Shown one piece after another: positions 10,571-22,220 of a stretch of 64,000 bases of DNA. A program made the translations under genes and the position numbers. Origin of the DNA: Avena insularis. Lineage: Eukaryota > Streptophyta > Magnoliopsida > Poales > Poaceae. The number at the start of each line of letters is the position of its first letter. Position 1 is the stretch's first letter. The DNA is taken from positions 531,634,682 to 531,698,681 of the forward strand of contig CM042684.1 of the NCBI GenBank assembly GCA_023614405.1, in the 5' to 3' direction. The notes beneath the pieces were generated by a model, which searched no databases, was not told the origin of the DNA, and saw nothing but the letters and a program-made list of their open reading frames with translations.

Positions 10571-10662
10571 AGTGCCAATGTTTCGCCGGAATGTCGATTA
10601 ACTTCTGTTCCGGCGAATTTCTGGCACTCGGGCATGACCATTTTTAGTAAAGGTCATGCCGG
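10571..10662 (+). promoter_or_regulatory. Hairpin module copy 2, upstream of ORF2
   Basis: Stem 1 has arms of 21 bases at 10571-10591 (AGTGCCAATGTTTCGCCGGA plus one A) and 10608-10628 (TTCCGGCGAATTTCTGGCAC plus T), complementary except for about three positions, with a 16-base loop. Stem 2 is GGCATGACC (10631-10639) with GGTCATGCC (10652-10660), perfect, with a 12-base loop. The module is the counterpart of 4640-4740 in front of ORF1. It lies in the inferred intron that ends at TTTTTGCTTATGTAG (about 10713). Confidence 0.75.
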
Positions 10663-10727
10663 ATTTTCACCGTGAATTTGCGTATCTAAAATCCTTTCTT
10701 TTTGCTTATGTAGTGCTTGGTATAGCC

Positions 10728-12720
10728 ATGTCGTCTTCTGGAAACCGCAACGAAGACGATCGGGGCCAGCGAGACTTAGAGGAGCACTACAGGCTCATGT
10801 CCGAGGACACAGAGCTGGAGGAGGTAGGGGGCGAAGAAGACGACAAGACCACTAATGATGGCAGTGAGGAGATGGGCGTCGATGATGGCCTTGATGGCCG
10901 TCATGAGAGGGGCGACAAGACCACCAACAGTGGTGCCTCCGAGGGTGGCTCGGAGACAACGACCGAGGCCAAGAGGGAACGGAAGAAGTGGCGACCGAAC
11001 ACGGTCGGCGCCACGAAGGTGACATTCACAGCGGTGGACCCCAAGACAGGTATCCCTATGGAGCCGAAGCATCTCGCGAGGGGGTACGGCCTCCAGCTGG
11101 GAGCTATCCTTCGGGACGTCGTCAATGTCAACGAGACGAAACTCTGATCGAAGAAGAAGAAGCATCTGCCGGACCAACTCCTCTTGCGGCTGCACGCGCG
11201 GTACCAGTTCCCCGAGGGCTTCACGAGCCTAGATCCCAAGGAGAACATCGTGAACAAGTTCGCCTCGGCAGGTTCACCAGGAACCTCAGCGGTTATACAA
11301 CCATGCTAAGGGGGATGATTGCTGACGACGAGCCATGGGAAGAGATCAAGCGCCACTTCCCACGGCTTACGCCCGAGGACTACACGCGCTTCCTGGAAAA
11401 TGAGGACCTAGACTACACCAAGGATCAGTCGGCCTGGGGGAAGGAGCTGGCGGAGAAGAACATCAGTCGCCACCATCTCGGTTGCCATGGCTACGACGGC
11501 AAGGCGGACAAGTGGCAGAAGGAGGACCAGACCTACGCAGAGAAGGGCATCGAGAACCCTTGGGTCACTCCTCCACCTGCTGGTGATCCTCTCGAGCCTG
11601 AGACACCGAGCACGACAACACGGTGGACATCGATAAGGCTCCCATCGATTCGTTCATCACTGATTTGGAGGCTCCCATCGATGTTGCTCCTTCCGAGGCA
11701 CCCACCCGTGATACCATGATGAAGAAGAAGCTCTTCTATTCTCAAGAAACACCTGAGCCGGAAGATGCTACCGCCTTCACCGCTCTGCCGCCTGCTAAGG
11801 TTACCCCGAGGACACTCCGTGAAACGTCCATGGAGGTGATAAGACAAACCGGCACCCCTCCGTTCCATAAGAAGGGCGGTAGGAAGCGGAAGCTGAAGCA
11901 TGGGAAAGACGCTGCAGCAAGCAAGAAAGTGGTTCTCGACAAGCTGCCAACCAAGTGGAGGACGATGCATTCCCTTAGTGAACGGATCCTGCCGGACCAC
12001 ATTGTCAAGACGCTGTCGCCAGACCTGCGTAGTCTGCATGAGATTGTTCGGTATCTAGAGCAGTAGCTTCTCAAAGATAAAAATCCCTCGTACCCGCTCT
12101 TCACGATCAGGGTGCCCAGTAACTGTGGCTTCGCCACCACCACCCCCGGCGAGTTGTTCTTCATCACCTATGAAGACATCTTCAAGCTCTTCCAAATGTT
12201 ACAGCTCGATCGAAACGTGGTCCGCCTGGTATCACTAAAAATGGCGCACGATATCATCGTGGAGAAGACCCCGCACCTCACTATCATGGACCCCTTCTAC
12301 ATGACTATAGGCACCGTCGACAAGGAACAAGCGTTTGTCGCGAATTATATCACGGATTTCTTGGTGGCGAGTAAGGACAAGTCTTGCTTTCTCCTTCCAT
12401 ACTTCCCGAGTAAGTAGTCGGTCGCTAAACTTCCCGCTATTACATTCTTTCGTGAATTTCCTTAATAGCCAAGGATGATGGTTTATTCCAACTATTTTGC
12501 GCAGAGAGAATGGGTGCGTCCTCATCGCCTTTCAACCGTATTATTCCCATGTCATCTATCTCGACTCCGGGAGAGATGTGCAGAAAGACTACACCGACGT
12601 CAAGTCTACTCTTGATAAAGCCCTCAACGGTTTCAGAGCCGCGGTTGGCCCACTCAAGTATGAGAAAAGATCCAAAGGCATCTATGTGAACTCCCATGTA
12701 ACCAATTTCCCCTGCCTTAG
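10728..12720 (+). pseudogene. CACTA ORF2, 5' part (DNA-binding/Ulp1-like protein), broken
   Basis: This is the second gene typical of grass CACTA elements. The ATG at 10728 follows an acceptor (about 10713). Regions: an acidic N-terminus (EDTELEEVGGEEDDKTTNDG); a conserved block (RKKWRPNTVGATKVTFTAVD at about 10985-11030 and HARYQFPEGFTSLDPKENIV at about 11195-11250) of the kind found in TnpA/Ptta-like proteins; a basic stretch (KKGGRKRKLKHGK, about 11870); then a region resembling the C-terminal Ulp1-like cysteine-protease (C48) part of grass CACTA ORF2 proteins (FVANYITDFLVASKDK, then VIYLDSGRDVQKDYTDVKST). A short intron probably separates these two pieces near 12409-12504. I do not see an intact His-Asp-Cys triad. 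Lesions: stop 11145-11147, frameshifts near 11260 and 11600, stop 12064-12066, and the copia insertion after 12720. It continues at 22221. Confidence 0.75.
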
Positions 12721-13987
12721 TGAAAGAACATTTCATGTTTTTCTATGTTTTATGTGTTAGATAACAATACTATGGAGACTTTTCATGTGTGCTAAGTCTG
12801 CAGGAAGTTTTGAGGGGGGGGATAATCCGCCTCTCCAAGGGCCGGATAATCCGGCCTACCTCATCTCTCAAGGAAGCCAAGCTGGCCGCTCTGTGTCGGT
12901 CCGGATTTTCTCCCGAAAATCCGACAGGGCGGTTTTTCCTCCCAGGCCGGATAATCCGAGTTTCGCAAGGGCGGATAATCCGCCCCAGCCGAGCAAAGGA
13001 GCCAAGGCGTCGCTCGGTATCCGTCGGATTTTCTTCCGGAAAATCCGAATCGGGCGGTTTTCTTCAGGCCGGATAATTCGCCTTCAGATAGTCGGATAAT
13101 CCGGACCCCGTGGTTGATCAAGGGCAAGCTCAAGCGACGCTCGAGAGGGGGCGGTTTTTCGTCAGTATATTCCGAGTCCGGGCGGAGTTTCTGACCGGAT
13201 AATCTGGCCCTCACTTGGGCCGGATAATCCGGCCCCCAAAGTGTGCAACGGCTGGTTTTTGGAAGGGGGTATAAGTACCCCTTCTTCCCCAACGTCCAGA
13301 ACTCTTGATTCATTTGAATTTGACCAGACCCTGTGCAAGAGCTCTAAATCTTGATCTCCCACTTCAACCACCCTAAGGTATTGATCTTTGGTGGAATTGA
13401 AGGAGGAGAAGTTCATCATCAACATCAAGAATCAAGCGCTTCAACTCCTCTCCATTCACTTGGAGAAATCCCTGATCTAGTATTCTTGTTAATACCTAGA
13501 TCGTGTTATTGTATTTGACAACTTTGTTCTTGAGGCAGCTTGTTGTCATTTCGGGAGCCTCCAAGTTGTTGTGGAGTTGTTGCCCCGCTAGTTGTGTAAA
13601 GGCGCCGGTGCCCGCCTCGAAGGGTACCTATAGTGGAAGGTGGATCAGGCCTGTTGTGGCGAGATCCATCGGAGAACAGGGTGAGGCCTTCTGTGGCGTG
13701 GTGGTCTTAGTACTGCCCACCCCTCCAACACAGACGTACTTCCCTTAACATGGAAGGAATCGCGGTCAAACAAATCCTGTGTCTCCGCGTGCTTCACTTC
13801 GGTTCACTCGTTCCTCTTCCACTCGCTCCTTACTCGCTAGTAGATAGGTTTGCATATAGGGAAATTCCACACATTAGTTTATCTAGAGAATTTACCTTTG
13901 TGCTAAGCCTAAAATTGAAAAAGAATTAAAAATTAGTGTAGCACCTATTCACCCCCCCCCCTCTGGGTGCCCATACGATCCATTTCA
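12721..13987 (+). repeat. 5' LTR of the copia element
   Basis: 1267 bases. The U3-like first third (12820-13250) is packed with palindromic motifs of the form CCGGATAATCCGG and GGATTTTCNNCCGAAAATCC, followed by a possible TATA-like GGTATAAGTACCCC at about 13268-13281. The homopolymer CCCCCCCCCC near 13953 is a likely length-variable site. It is 69 bases longer than the 3' LTR, mostly through differences in the palindrome-rich part. Confidence 0.93.
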
Positions 13988-13989
13988 AT

Positions 13990-14001
13990 TGGTATCAGAG
14001 C
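13990..14001 (+). promoter_or_regulatory. Primer-binding site of the copia element
   Basis: TGGTATCAGAGC, the standard copia PBS complementary to the 3' end of initiator tRNA-Met, two bases inside the 5' LTR. Confidence 0.95.
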
Positions 14002-14039
14002 CCCAGCTCTTAATTCGGGCTTAACGGCCTAAGAGTAGT

Positions 14040-16224
14040 ATGGGTACAAGGGATGATGGAAATGAGGCTGTGGAAAAGGTCACAATGGATGATCTCAAGT
14101 CGTTGGAAACAACCTTGTTGAAATCCTTTGAGGCCAAGATGGAGGAGATGAATCAAATGATTGCTCGCCTTACATCATCCATAGCCCCATCTCCATCCTC
14201 CTATGAGGCTCCCTCACCATCATCTAAGGAAAAGGGTAACACCGGATCTAAGGATGATGATGTGGAAGGTGAAAAACTAAATGGTTCCACCTCCAAAAAG
14301 GGAAGTGGTAAGGAGGAATATAGTGAGGTTCGCCACGTATATTCCCCCGACCCACCTATCCCTCATCCTCATATAAACAATAGGGGTGATCCACCCAAGC
14401 TCACTGCATCTTCTTTTAACCAATGGCAATTTCTAATGAAATCTCATGTTTGCAGCTCCTCTATTGAATTGTGGAGGATCATTGAAGGTCTTCATGTTGG
14501 AGATCAAACCAATCTAACAAGAAGGGAAGTTGTGGATAGCCAGTTGAATGCCACTGCTCTCCACATGATACAGTTGGGTGTGGGTCCCAAGGACATGCCA
14601 CACATTGAACATCTCAACACGGCTAAAGAGGCGTGGGATGCTCTTACGGACCTTTTTGTTGGAAATGAAAGCATGAGAAGAAACCGGTATGATACCCTTA
14701 GTAACGAAGCTGAGGGATTCTACATGTTGGATGGTGAAAACCATGAGGACATGTATAGAAGACTCAAGGGCATCGCAACAACATTTCGGAAGCATGGGGC
14801 CACTCACATTGATGATGCATGGATAAAAAGGAAGTATGTGAGTGCCTTAATGCCTTTTGAACCATTTGATTTGAAGAGCTTGCAAGGTAGACACAACTAT
14901 CATCAAATGACATCCAATGAAGTCATGCAAGAAATGGCGTCATTCAAAGTGGTGGCAAAGAATGTCAAGATGCCCGTTTCGGGCCATTGGAATGCAAAAG
15001 GGTGTCAATATGGCTCTCAAAGCCAATGTTGTTGAGCAAGAGGATGATGAAGGAGCATTTGAGAGGATATCCATGGACTGCCCCGATGAGTTCAAACGTG
15101 CTCATGGTGAGTACATGGCATTCTATGCAAGGAACTTTTGGAAGGACCCTGCTAAAGCCAAGTCTGAACTTGAGCGCAAGAACGGGTCAAATGGAAGAAG
15201 AGAAAGTGGCCCAAGATTGAGAACTTGCTTCAACTGTGGAGATAGACTGCACTTTGTAGCCTAGTGTCCTTATGAAAATAGAGAAGACAATGGTGGCAGG
15301 ATCATTCTCAAAGAGAAATCCAAAGTTCCTAAGAAGAAGCCATTTGCTAAGAAGAATGGTCCTTTCAAGAAGCAACCCAAGATGGTCCTTGTAGCTCAAG
15401 AGGAATACTCCTCCACAAGTGAAGATGAAGAGGATGATGATAGTTCCCGCGAAGTGGCTGCTATAGCCACTACATCGACTCCCTCCTCTCTCTTCGACTC
15501 GCCGAACAAGAACGCCATCAATAACTATGCCACTTGCCTAATGGCAAGAGGATCCGAGGTATCGACTTCTAACTCCTCATTTTCTAAGACTAACATAATT
15601 TTGGATATGGATGATCATGACAGTCTTGAAATGAAAGAAGAAGTTATTGCCTTGGATACTTTTTTCTCTAACCTACAAGGTGAGAACAAACTCCATTTTG
15701 ATACTCTTATGAGTCAACTTGCTCGAGCCAAAGATCTCCTTGAAGAAAAGGGCAGAATTGAAAGAGAAGATGCTTTGGAGATAGCCTCTTTGAAGAATGC
15801 CTTGGAAGAGGAAGAGGAAACTCGAGTTTCTTTGGAAGAAAGACTCGAATCCCTAGAGGAGTCACAAGAAGAAGCTGTAGCTCAGCTCATTAAAGAACGT
15901 GACCATGCCCTTGCCAAGGTAAAGAAACTAAAGAAAGAAAAGATTGATTTTGGGGCTGTTCATGCTAGACTTTTGGAGAAGTTTAATGATCTTGAAAGTG
16001 CTCACAAGGCATTGGAGAGTGATCATTCTACTCTAAATGAGTCTCATGACCAGCTCCAAACTCAATTGAAACGGTATAATGTACCAAGTACCTCATCTTC
16101 ATCCTTTGGAAAAGAAGATCTTGCAAGGAGTTCTCAACACAAAGGTAAAGGAGTTATTGATGAGATCTCGAGCGGCAAAGGTCAAACAACAGTAAAGAAG
16201 GTCTTGGTTACATACCCAAGATAA
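14040..16224 (+). pseudogene. gag: copia gag with coiled-coil extension, broken
   Basis: The capsid-like part starts at ATG 14040, right after the PBS (MGTRDDGNEAVEK...). It contains PPKLTASSFNQWQFLMKSHV and further residues of the UBN2/gag type, followed by a CCHC zinc knuckle CFNCGDRLHFVA-C at about 15226-15267. A basic region (KKPFAKKNGPFKKQPK) follows, then a long acidic, heptad-like segment rich in Glu, Leu and Lys (about 15640-16080) that predicts coiled coil and is characteristic of Maximus/SIRE gag proteins. Lesions: a frameshift near 15003 (GHWNAKG in one frame, VNMALKAN in the next) and a TAG stop at 15262-15264 inside the zinc knuckle. The 280-codon frame 15382-16224 is open. Product role: nucleocapsid and particle assembly. 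Confidence 0.88.
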
Positions 16225-16229
16225 AGAGC

Positions 16230-19200
16230 AAGAAAAACAAGAAGAACAAGACTGCTTAATCAAAGACTAGCAACATTACCAATGACAAGACTAATTATGA
16301 TGGTTTTGCAGGGATCAACAATCCTAACTTCGAACTATATTGTGATTCTTATGGTGATGTTTGTGCTAGTTATGTAGGGCCTTATGATTGTTACATTCCT
16401 TGGTCTATTTGGGTTCCCAAGACCCTTGTTACTAACATGAGAGGACCCATTGAAAAATGGGTACCTAAAACCAAGAAGTAATTCTCTTGCAGGGCTATGC
16501 TTCCGGTGGTTCTAAATGGGTACTCGATAGCGGTTGTACGAGTCATATGACCGGAAGCAAGGAGATCATCACGGAGATGCGGCCGAACCTTGATCACATT
16601 ACCGTCTCCTATGGTGACAAGTCAAAATCTGAGGTATTGGGTCTCGGCAAAGTTGTGGTGGCTCACGATATCTCTCTCGTGGACGTCATGCTTGTTGAGA
16701 CCCTCGGGTATAACTTACTTTCAGTTCGTGCCCTTGGTAAGATGGGCTTTGCAGTTTACATTGATGCTGATTTGGTGGTACTCTTGTGGAGCAAGTCTCT
16801 AAAAGTCGCCGTGGATATGTAAAAACGACCTGTACGTGGTAGACTTTTCGGGGAAAACCACTACATGTCTGATGTGTCTTTTCGGAAAGGATGACGGGGG
16901 TTGGCTATGGCATCGCCGACTAGCCCACGTCAACATGAGAACTTTGCAAAGTCTCCACAAGGGTGGCCACATTCTTGGACTAAAAGAAATGTCTCTTTTG
17001 CCAAAGATCGTGTCTGCAGGGCATGTGTTGAAGGGAAAATGCATGATTCTCCTCATCGAAGGAAAACTATTATCTCTTCAAAAAGGATCTTGGAGCTTCT
17101 TCATGTGGATCTTTTCAGACCTCCATCTCATGCAAGCCTCGGTGGGAAGAAGTATTGTCTTGTGATTGTTGATGATTACTCAAGATACACTTGGGTTTAT
17201 TTCTTCAAGTTGAAGAGTGAAACTCAACAAACTGTCATCGACTTCGCCAACGAGGTTCAACGTCAACACAACGTCCCCATTCTGGCTATAAGGAGTGATA
17301 ACGGCTCGGAGTTCAAGAACTACACCTTAAATGAGTTCCTAAGTGAAGAGGGGATAAGACATCAATATTCCGCTGCGTACACCCCTCAACAAAATGGTGT
17401 AGCCGAGAGGAAGAATCGAACTCTAATGGACATGGCAAGATCAATGTTGACCGGATTCAAATCTCCATATAACTTCTGGGCTGAAGCAATCTCTACTGCT
17501 TGTCATTCATCCAATCGTTTATACCTCTGCAAGATTTTGGACAAGACTCCGTATGAAATACTTACCGGTAACAAGCCAAACATCTCATACTTTCGGGTAT
17601 TCGGGTGTAAGTGTTTCTTTCTTATTAAAGGAGTTCGTTTATCTAAGTTTGAATATAAGGCTCTAGAAGGTATTTTTGTTGGTTATGGTGCCGAATCCCA
17701 CACTTATAGAGTCTACAATAAGCTCTCTGGAACTGTTGTAGAATCTTGTAGTGTGGTGTTCGAGGAAAATGACGGTTCCCGTGCGGAGCAAGTTGGTGTT
17801 TGTGATGCAGATGTTGAAATACCCCAAGATGCCATAAGAAGAATGGGCGTGGGATTCTTCCGCCCCATTGAGGAACCCCTTGTGGCGGACCGGGAAGGAC
17901 AATGCTCTACTCATATAGAGCCCTCATCTACACAAACGCAACATGCTCCAACCACGAGGGCAACTTCTACACCATCTCCATCAACTGCTAAAGGTCAAGA
18001 TGCTCCAGAAAGCTCCAGGCCGGATTTTTCGGTGGATACCGGATTATCCGGCCACCCCGCTCCAGCTGTCCATGCAGCTCCTGGTGGTGAAGATATCAAC
18101 ACAAGCTCCAAGCCGGATTTTCCGGCTGACCCCGGATTATCCGGCTCCTCGCCAGGTCAAGCAAGTCCCAGGCATCCTGATGATGCTGCTACAAGTCCTC
18201 CCAGGCCAGATTATCCGGCCACTTCTTCGGCCGGATTATCCGGCCCTGACTCTCCAGTTCTGCAGCCTCCTGTTATGGCTAGGGACTCACCTCAAGGGCA
18301 TGCATCTCCACCACCTACTACTGATGTTCCAGCTACTGATCAAGGCGGAGGAAATGCCTCCAATGAAGACTCAAGCGATGAATCTCCTCCACCAAGAGAC
18401 AACAAACTTATTGAACTTCGTCGCAAGGCTCGGGCTGATCGTAACCTTGAGTTGAGGGGTCACACTCTCGACAAGGTTGTTGGTGATCTTCGATGAAGGG
18501 TGTCTACTAGAAGAGAATTGGCCAGTTTTGGTGAGCATCAAGCTCATATATCCATGGTGGAACCTAAGAAGGTCTTTGAAGCTCTTGAATACCCAGACTG
18601 GGTTGTTGCTATGCATGAAGAATTGAACAATTTCGAGCGCAACAAAGTCTAGAAAATAGTGAAGAAACCCAAAGAGTGCTGCAATGTTATCAGCACCAAG
18701 TGGATTTTCAAGAAAAAGCAGGATGAGAATGGCATTGTTGTGAGGAACAAGGCAAGACTTGTGGCACAAGGTTACTCACAAGTTGAGGGCATCGACTTCG
18801 GCGAGACTTATGCTCCTGTGGCTCGCCTTGAGTCCATCCGTATCCTACTTGCTTATGCCGCTCATAACAATTTTAAGTTGCAGCAAATGGACGTCAAGAG
18901 TGCCTTCCTTAACGATCCTCTACATGAGTTGGTATACGTAAAGCAACCCCCGGGGTTTGAGGATCCTAACTTCCCGAACCATGTCTACAAACTCGATAAG
19001 GCACTCTATGGCCTTAAACAAGCCCCACGTGCGTGGTATGAGCACCTTAAAGAGCTTTCGTTAGATCGTGGCTTCAAAGTTGGGCAAATCGACCCCACTC
19101 TTTTTACTAAGAAGGTTAAGGGGGAGCTCTTCATATGCCAACTATATGTAGACAATATCATTTTTGGTTCTACTAACAAAGCTTTTAACGAGGAATTTTC

Positions 19201-20092
19201 AAAGCTTATGACTGACAGGTTTGAGATGTCTATGATGGGGGAATTACGGTTCTTTCCTGGATTCGAGATCAAGCAACTAAGAGAAGGAACCTTTATTAAT
19301 CAAGCAAAGTACATCCAAGACATGCTCAAGAGATTCAAGATGACGGATCTAAATGGTGTCGCTACTCCGATGCAAACAAAGTGTCATCTTGAACTCAACC
19401 CTCATGGTAAAGATGTGGACCAAAAGGTATATCGGTCCATGATCGGCTCTCTTCTTTACCTCTACGCATCTAGACCCAATATTGTGTTGAGTGTGGGAGT
19501 GTGTGCAAGGTATCAAGCAGCTCCTAAAGAAAGCCACTTAGTGGCGGTCAAGAGGATCTTTCGATATTTAGTTCATTCCCCCAACTTTGGTCTCTGGTAT
19601 CCCAAGGGCTCCAATTTCTCTTTATGTGGTTATACTGACTCAGATTGGGCTGGTGATAAGGATGATCGGAAGTCAACTTCGGAGCTTGTCAATTCTTGGG
19701 AAGATCTCTTGTATGTTGGTCCTCCAAAAGCGAATTGTATATCTCTCTCCACCGAAGCTGAATATGTTGTTGCTGCCAGCGCTTGTACTCAATTATTGTG
19801 GATGAGGCAAACTTTAAAGGAATACGGTGTCAATTGTGACAAAGTGCCTCTTTTATGTGATAATGAAAGTGCTATCAAAATTGCATAGAATCCAGTTCAG
19901 CACACAAGGACGAAGCATATTGAGATTCGGAATCATTTTATTCGTGACCTTGTTGCTCGAGGTGATATTGATCTATCTTTTGTGAGCACGAAGAACCAAC
20001 TGGCGGATATTTTTACAAAGCTACTTGATGAAGCAAGATTCTGCTATTTGAGGAATGATCTAAATATCATTGATTCCGGGAGCTTGTATTGA
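16230..20092 (+). pseudogene. pol: copia pol (protease, integrase, RT, RNase H), broken
   Basis: Domains in order: aspartic protease with DSGCTSHMTG (about 16526); GAG-pre-integrase WLWHRRLAHVN (about 16903); integrase core with HVDLFRP, IRSDNGSEF and QQNGVAERKNRT (17100-17420); a Pro/Ser-rich linker containing repeated PDF...GLSG peptides (18010-18260); reverse transcriptase (about 18500-19250, [27 protein letters not shown]); and RNase H with [11 protein letters not shown] and [10 protein letters not shown] (19620-19770). Lesions: TAA at 16820-16822, a frameshift near 16985, TGA at 18494-18496, TAG at 18650-18652 and TAG at 19886-19888. The RT active site reads YVDN (Asn codon 19154-19156) where the family has YVDD. 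The element cannot make its own enzymes. Confidence 0.93.
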
Positions 20093-21022
20093 TTACCCAT
20101 GCACCCACTCGTACATCTCAATCCTTGTTTGGTCTAGGTGTGGGCATGGATATAGGGAGAGTGTGGTCCTAACTTATTGGGCTAACCCTCCCCCATAATG
20201 CCAATAGCAAGTATATCATTTCTCTTAATATCATGTTGTGATATGTGAGCTTATTGATGAGTATTGGTCGTGAACCCAAGATATATCTTCGCGGTGTCAC
20301 ACCATAAACTCCAACAAGGTGGCTTCGGCCACCACCCTCTCACTTGTGGAGAATTGGATCTTTTTGGATGTTATTTGCTCTCTCATGTTCTTATGGGAAT
20401 CACACTCAATCTTGGCTTTTATGAAGATGAGGATGAGGAAGAGCACGAGGACGAGGACAAGGACGAGGACTATGATGAGTGATCCCATGGGGCGCTAGCA
20501 TCGCTCTTCTCCCTTTTGGTGTCTCGATGCCAAAGGGGGAGAAGTAGTTCTATTAGGTTGTCCGTGGATTTGCATGGGTCGGGCATAAGCACTTGCACTT
20601 TTTATTCGTTATTTCTTGCTTATGCCCATTTAGCGTTGAACTTTTATATTCGTGGTTTGTGTTTTGTGGTTGAGACTTTATGTGGTTGTCTGGATGATAC
20701 CTATGGACTTCATATCATGGATTATGCTCATGGTTACATCTATTCATATCCTATTGCTGGTGGTTTATCATGGAAGGCGCGCGCTCATAATGGTTATCCA
20801 ATAATAATTGTGATTTATGTCAAGGATGCCTATTCTCTACTTCGGTGGTATGTGTTTTTGCCCTTTTGTCTATGGAATAGATTCACCTATTTGTGTGCAT
20901 TTGTATTCCAATGCAAAACTCTATTATGCACACATTGAGGGGAGTCCTTCCATAGTTATCTCTGTTGTCTTGTGTCTTTCTCTGCAAATCCTGGTATTGT
21001 CATCTAACACCAAAAGGGAGAT
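20093..21022 (+). other. copia 3' non-coding region with polypurine tract
   Basis: About 900 bases lie between the RNase H stop and the 3' LTR. They contain a GA-rich stretch (20420-20475) that would read as Glu/Asp repeats and an unremarkable open frame at 20516-20938 without recognisable domains. The polypurine tract lies at 21010-21022. Some Maximus/SIRE elements carry an extra ORF in this place, but I see no signal peptide or coiled-coil pattern that would support one here. Confidence 0.55.
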
Positions 21023-22220
21023 TGAAAGAACATTTCATGTTTTCCTATGTTTTATGTTAGATAACAATACTACGGAGACTTTTCATGTGTGCTAAGTGTG
21101 CAGGAAGTTTTGAGGGGGGCCAGATAATCAGCCCCTCCAAGGGCCGGATAATCCGTCCTACCTCATCTCTCAAGGAAGCCAAGGCGCGTCCTGGCTGGTC
21201 CGGTCGGATTTTCCCCGAAAAATCCGGCCGGATAATCGAGCGACGCGCTTTGGCTCCTTTGCTCGAAAGGGGCCCGATTAAATCGAACTAGGATTTTTCT
21301 TCCCGGCGGATAATCCGGCCTTCGATAGGGCCGATAATCCGGCCCCGAAGTTGATCAAGGGCAAGCTCGACGACGCTCAGAGAGGGGCGGTTTTACGCCG
21401 GATATTCCAGTCAGGCGGAGTTTCCCGGACAGATAATCCGGCCCTCACTTGGGCCGGATAATCCGGCCCCCAAAGTGTGCAACGGCTGGTTTTTGGAAGG
21501 GGGTATAAGTACCCCTTCTTCCCCAATGTCCAGAACTCTTGATTCATTCGAATTTGACCAGACCCTGTGCAAGAGCTCGAAATCTCGATCTTCCACTTCA
21601 ACCACCCTAAGGTCTTGATCTTTGGTGGAATTGAAGGAGGAGAAGTTCATCATCAACATCAAGAATCAAGCGCTTCAAGTCCTCTCCATTCACTTGGAGA
21701 AATCCCTGATCTAGTATTCTCGTTAATACCTAGATCGTGTTATTGTATTTGACAACTTTGTTCTTTTGGCAGCTTGTTGTCATTTTGGGAGCCTCCAAGT
21801 TGTTGTGGAGTTGTTGCCCCGCTAGTTGTGTAAAGGCGCTGGTGCCCGTCTCGAAGGGTACCTATAGTGGAAGGTGGATCAGGCCTGTTGTGGCGAGATC
21901 CATCGAAGAACAGGGTGAGGCCTTCTGTGGCGTGGTGGTCTTAGTACCGCCTACTCCTCCAACGCAGACGTACTTCCCTTAACAAGGAAGGAACTGCGGT
22001 CAAACAAATCCTGTGTCTCCCCGTGCTTCACTTCGGTTCACTCGTTCCTCTTCCACTCGCTCCTTACTCGCTAGTAGATAGGTTTGCATATAGGGAAATT
22101 CCACACATTAGTTTATCTAGAGAATTTACCTTTGTGCTAAGCCTAAAATTGAAAAAGAATTAAAAATTAGTGTAGCACCTATTCACACCCCCCCTCTAGG
22201 TGCCCATATGATCCATTTCA
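21023..22220 (+). repeat. 3' LTR of the copia element
   Basis: 1198 bases, aligned with 12721-13987 over its whole length. Differences are concentrated in the palindrome-rich section (21100-21470), where several CCGGATAATCCGG copies are lost or altered; the remaining about 700 bases are nearly identical. Confidence 0.93.

Larger units (their letters stand above)
12721..22220 (+). mobile_element. Maximus/SIRE-like Ty1/copia retrotransposon, complete but dead
   Basis: LTRs at 12721-13987 and 21023-22220 begin TGAAAGAACATTTCATG and end in CCATTTCA, with TGAAA/TTTCA inverted ends. Flanking 5-bp duplications are CTTAG at 12716-12720 and 22221-22225. The PBS TGGTATCAGAGC (initiator tRNA-Met) is at 13990-14001, and a polypurine tract CCAAAAGGGAGAT ends at 21022. 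The order gag, protease, integrase, RT, RNase H is copia type. The long coiled-coil gag extension and large size fit the Maximus/SIRE lineage. It is inserted in ORF2 of the CACTA element: removing it with one CTTAG joins the two ORF2 halves in frame. Confidence 0.95.

Noticed and set aside
10251..10571. 106-codon repeat protein of Trp/Tyr/Gly/Cys-rich units
   Set aside because: A 51-bp minisatellite stays open in more than one frame because its length is divisible by three; it lies in an inferred intron.
20516..20938. 140-codon frame after copia RNase H as a possible envelope-like ORF
   Set aside because: No signal peptide, clear membrane pair or coiled coil; the region is otherwise UTR-like and the frame could be chance.
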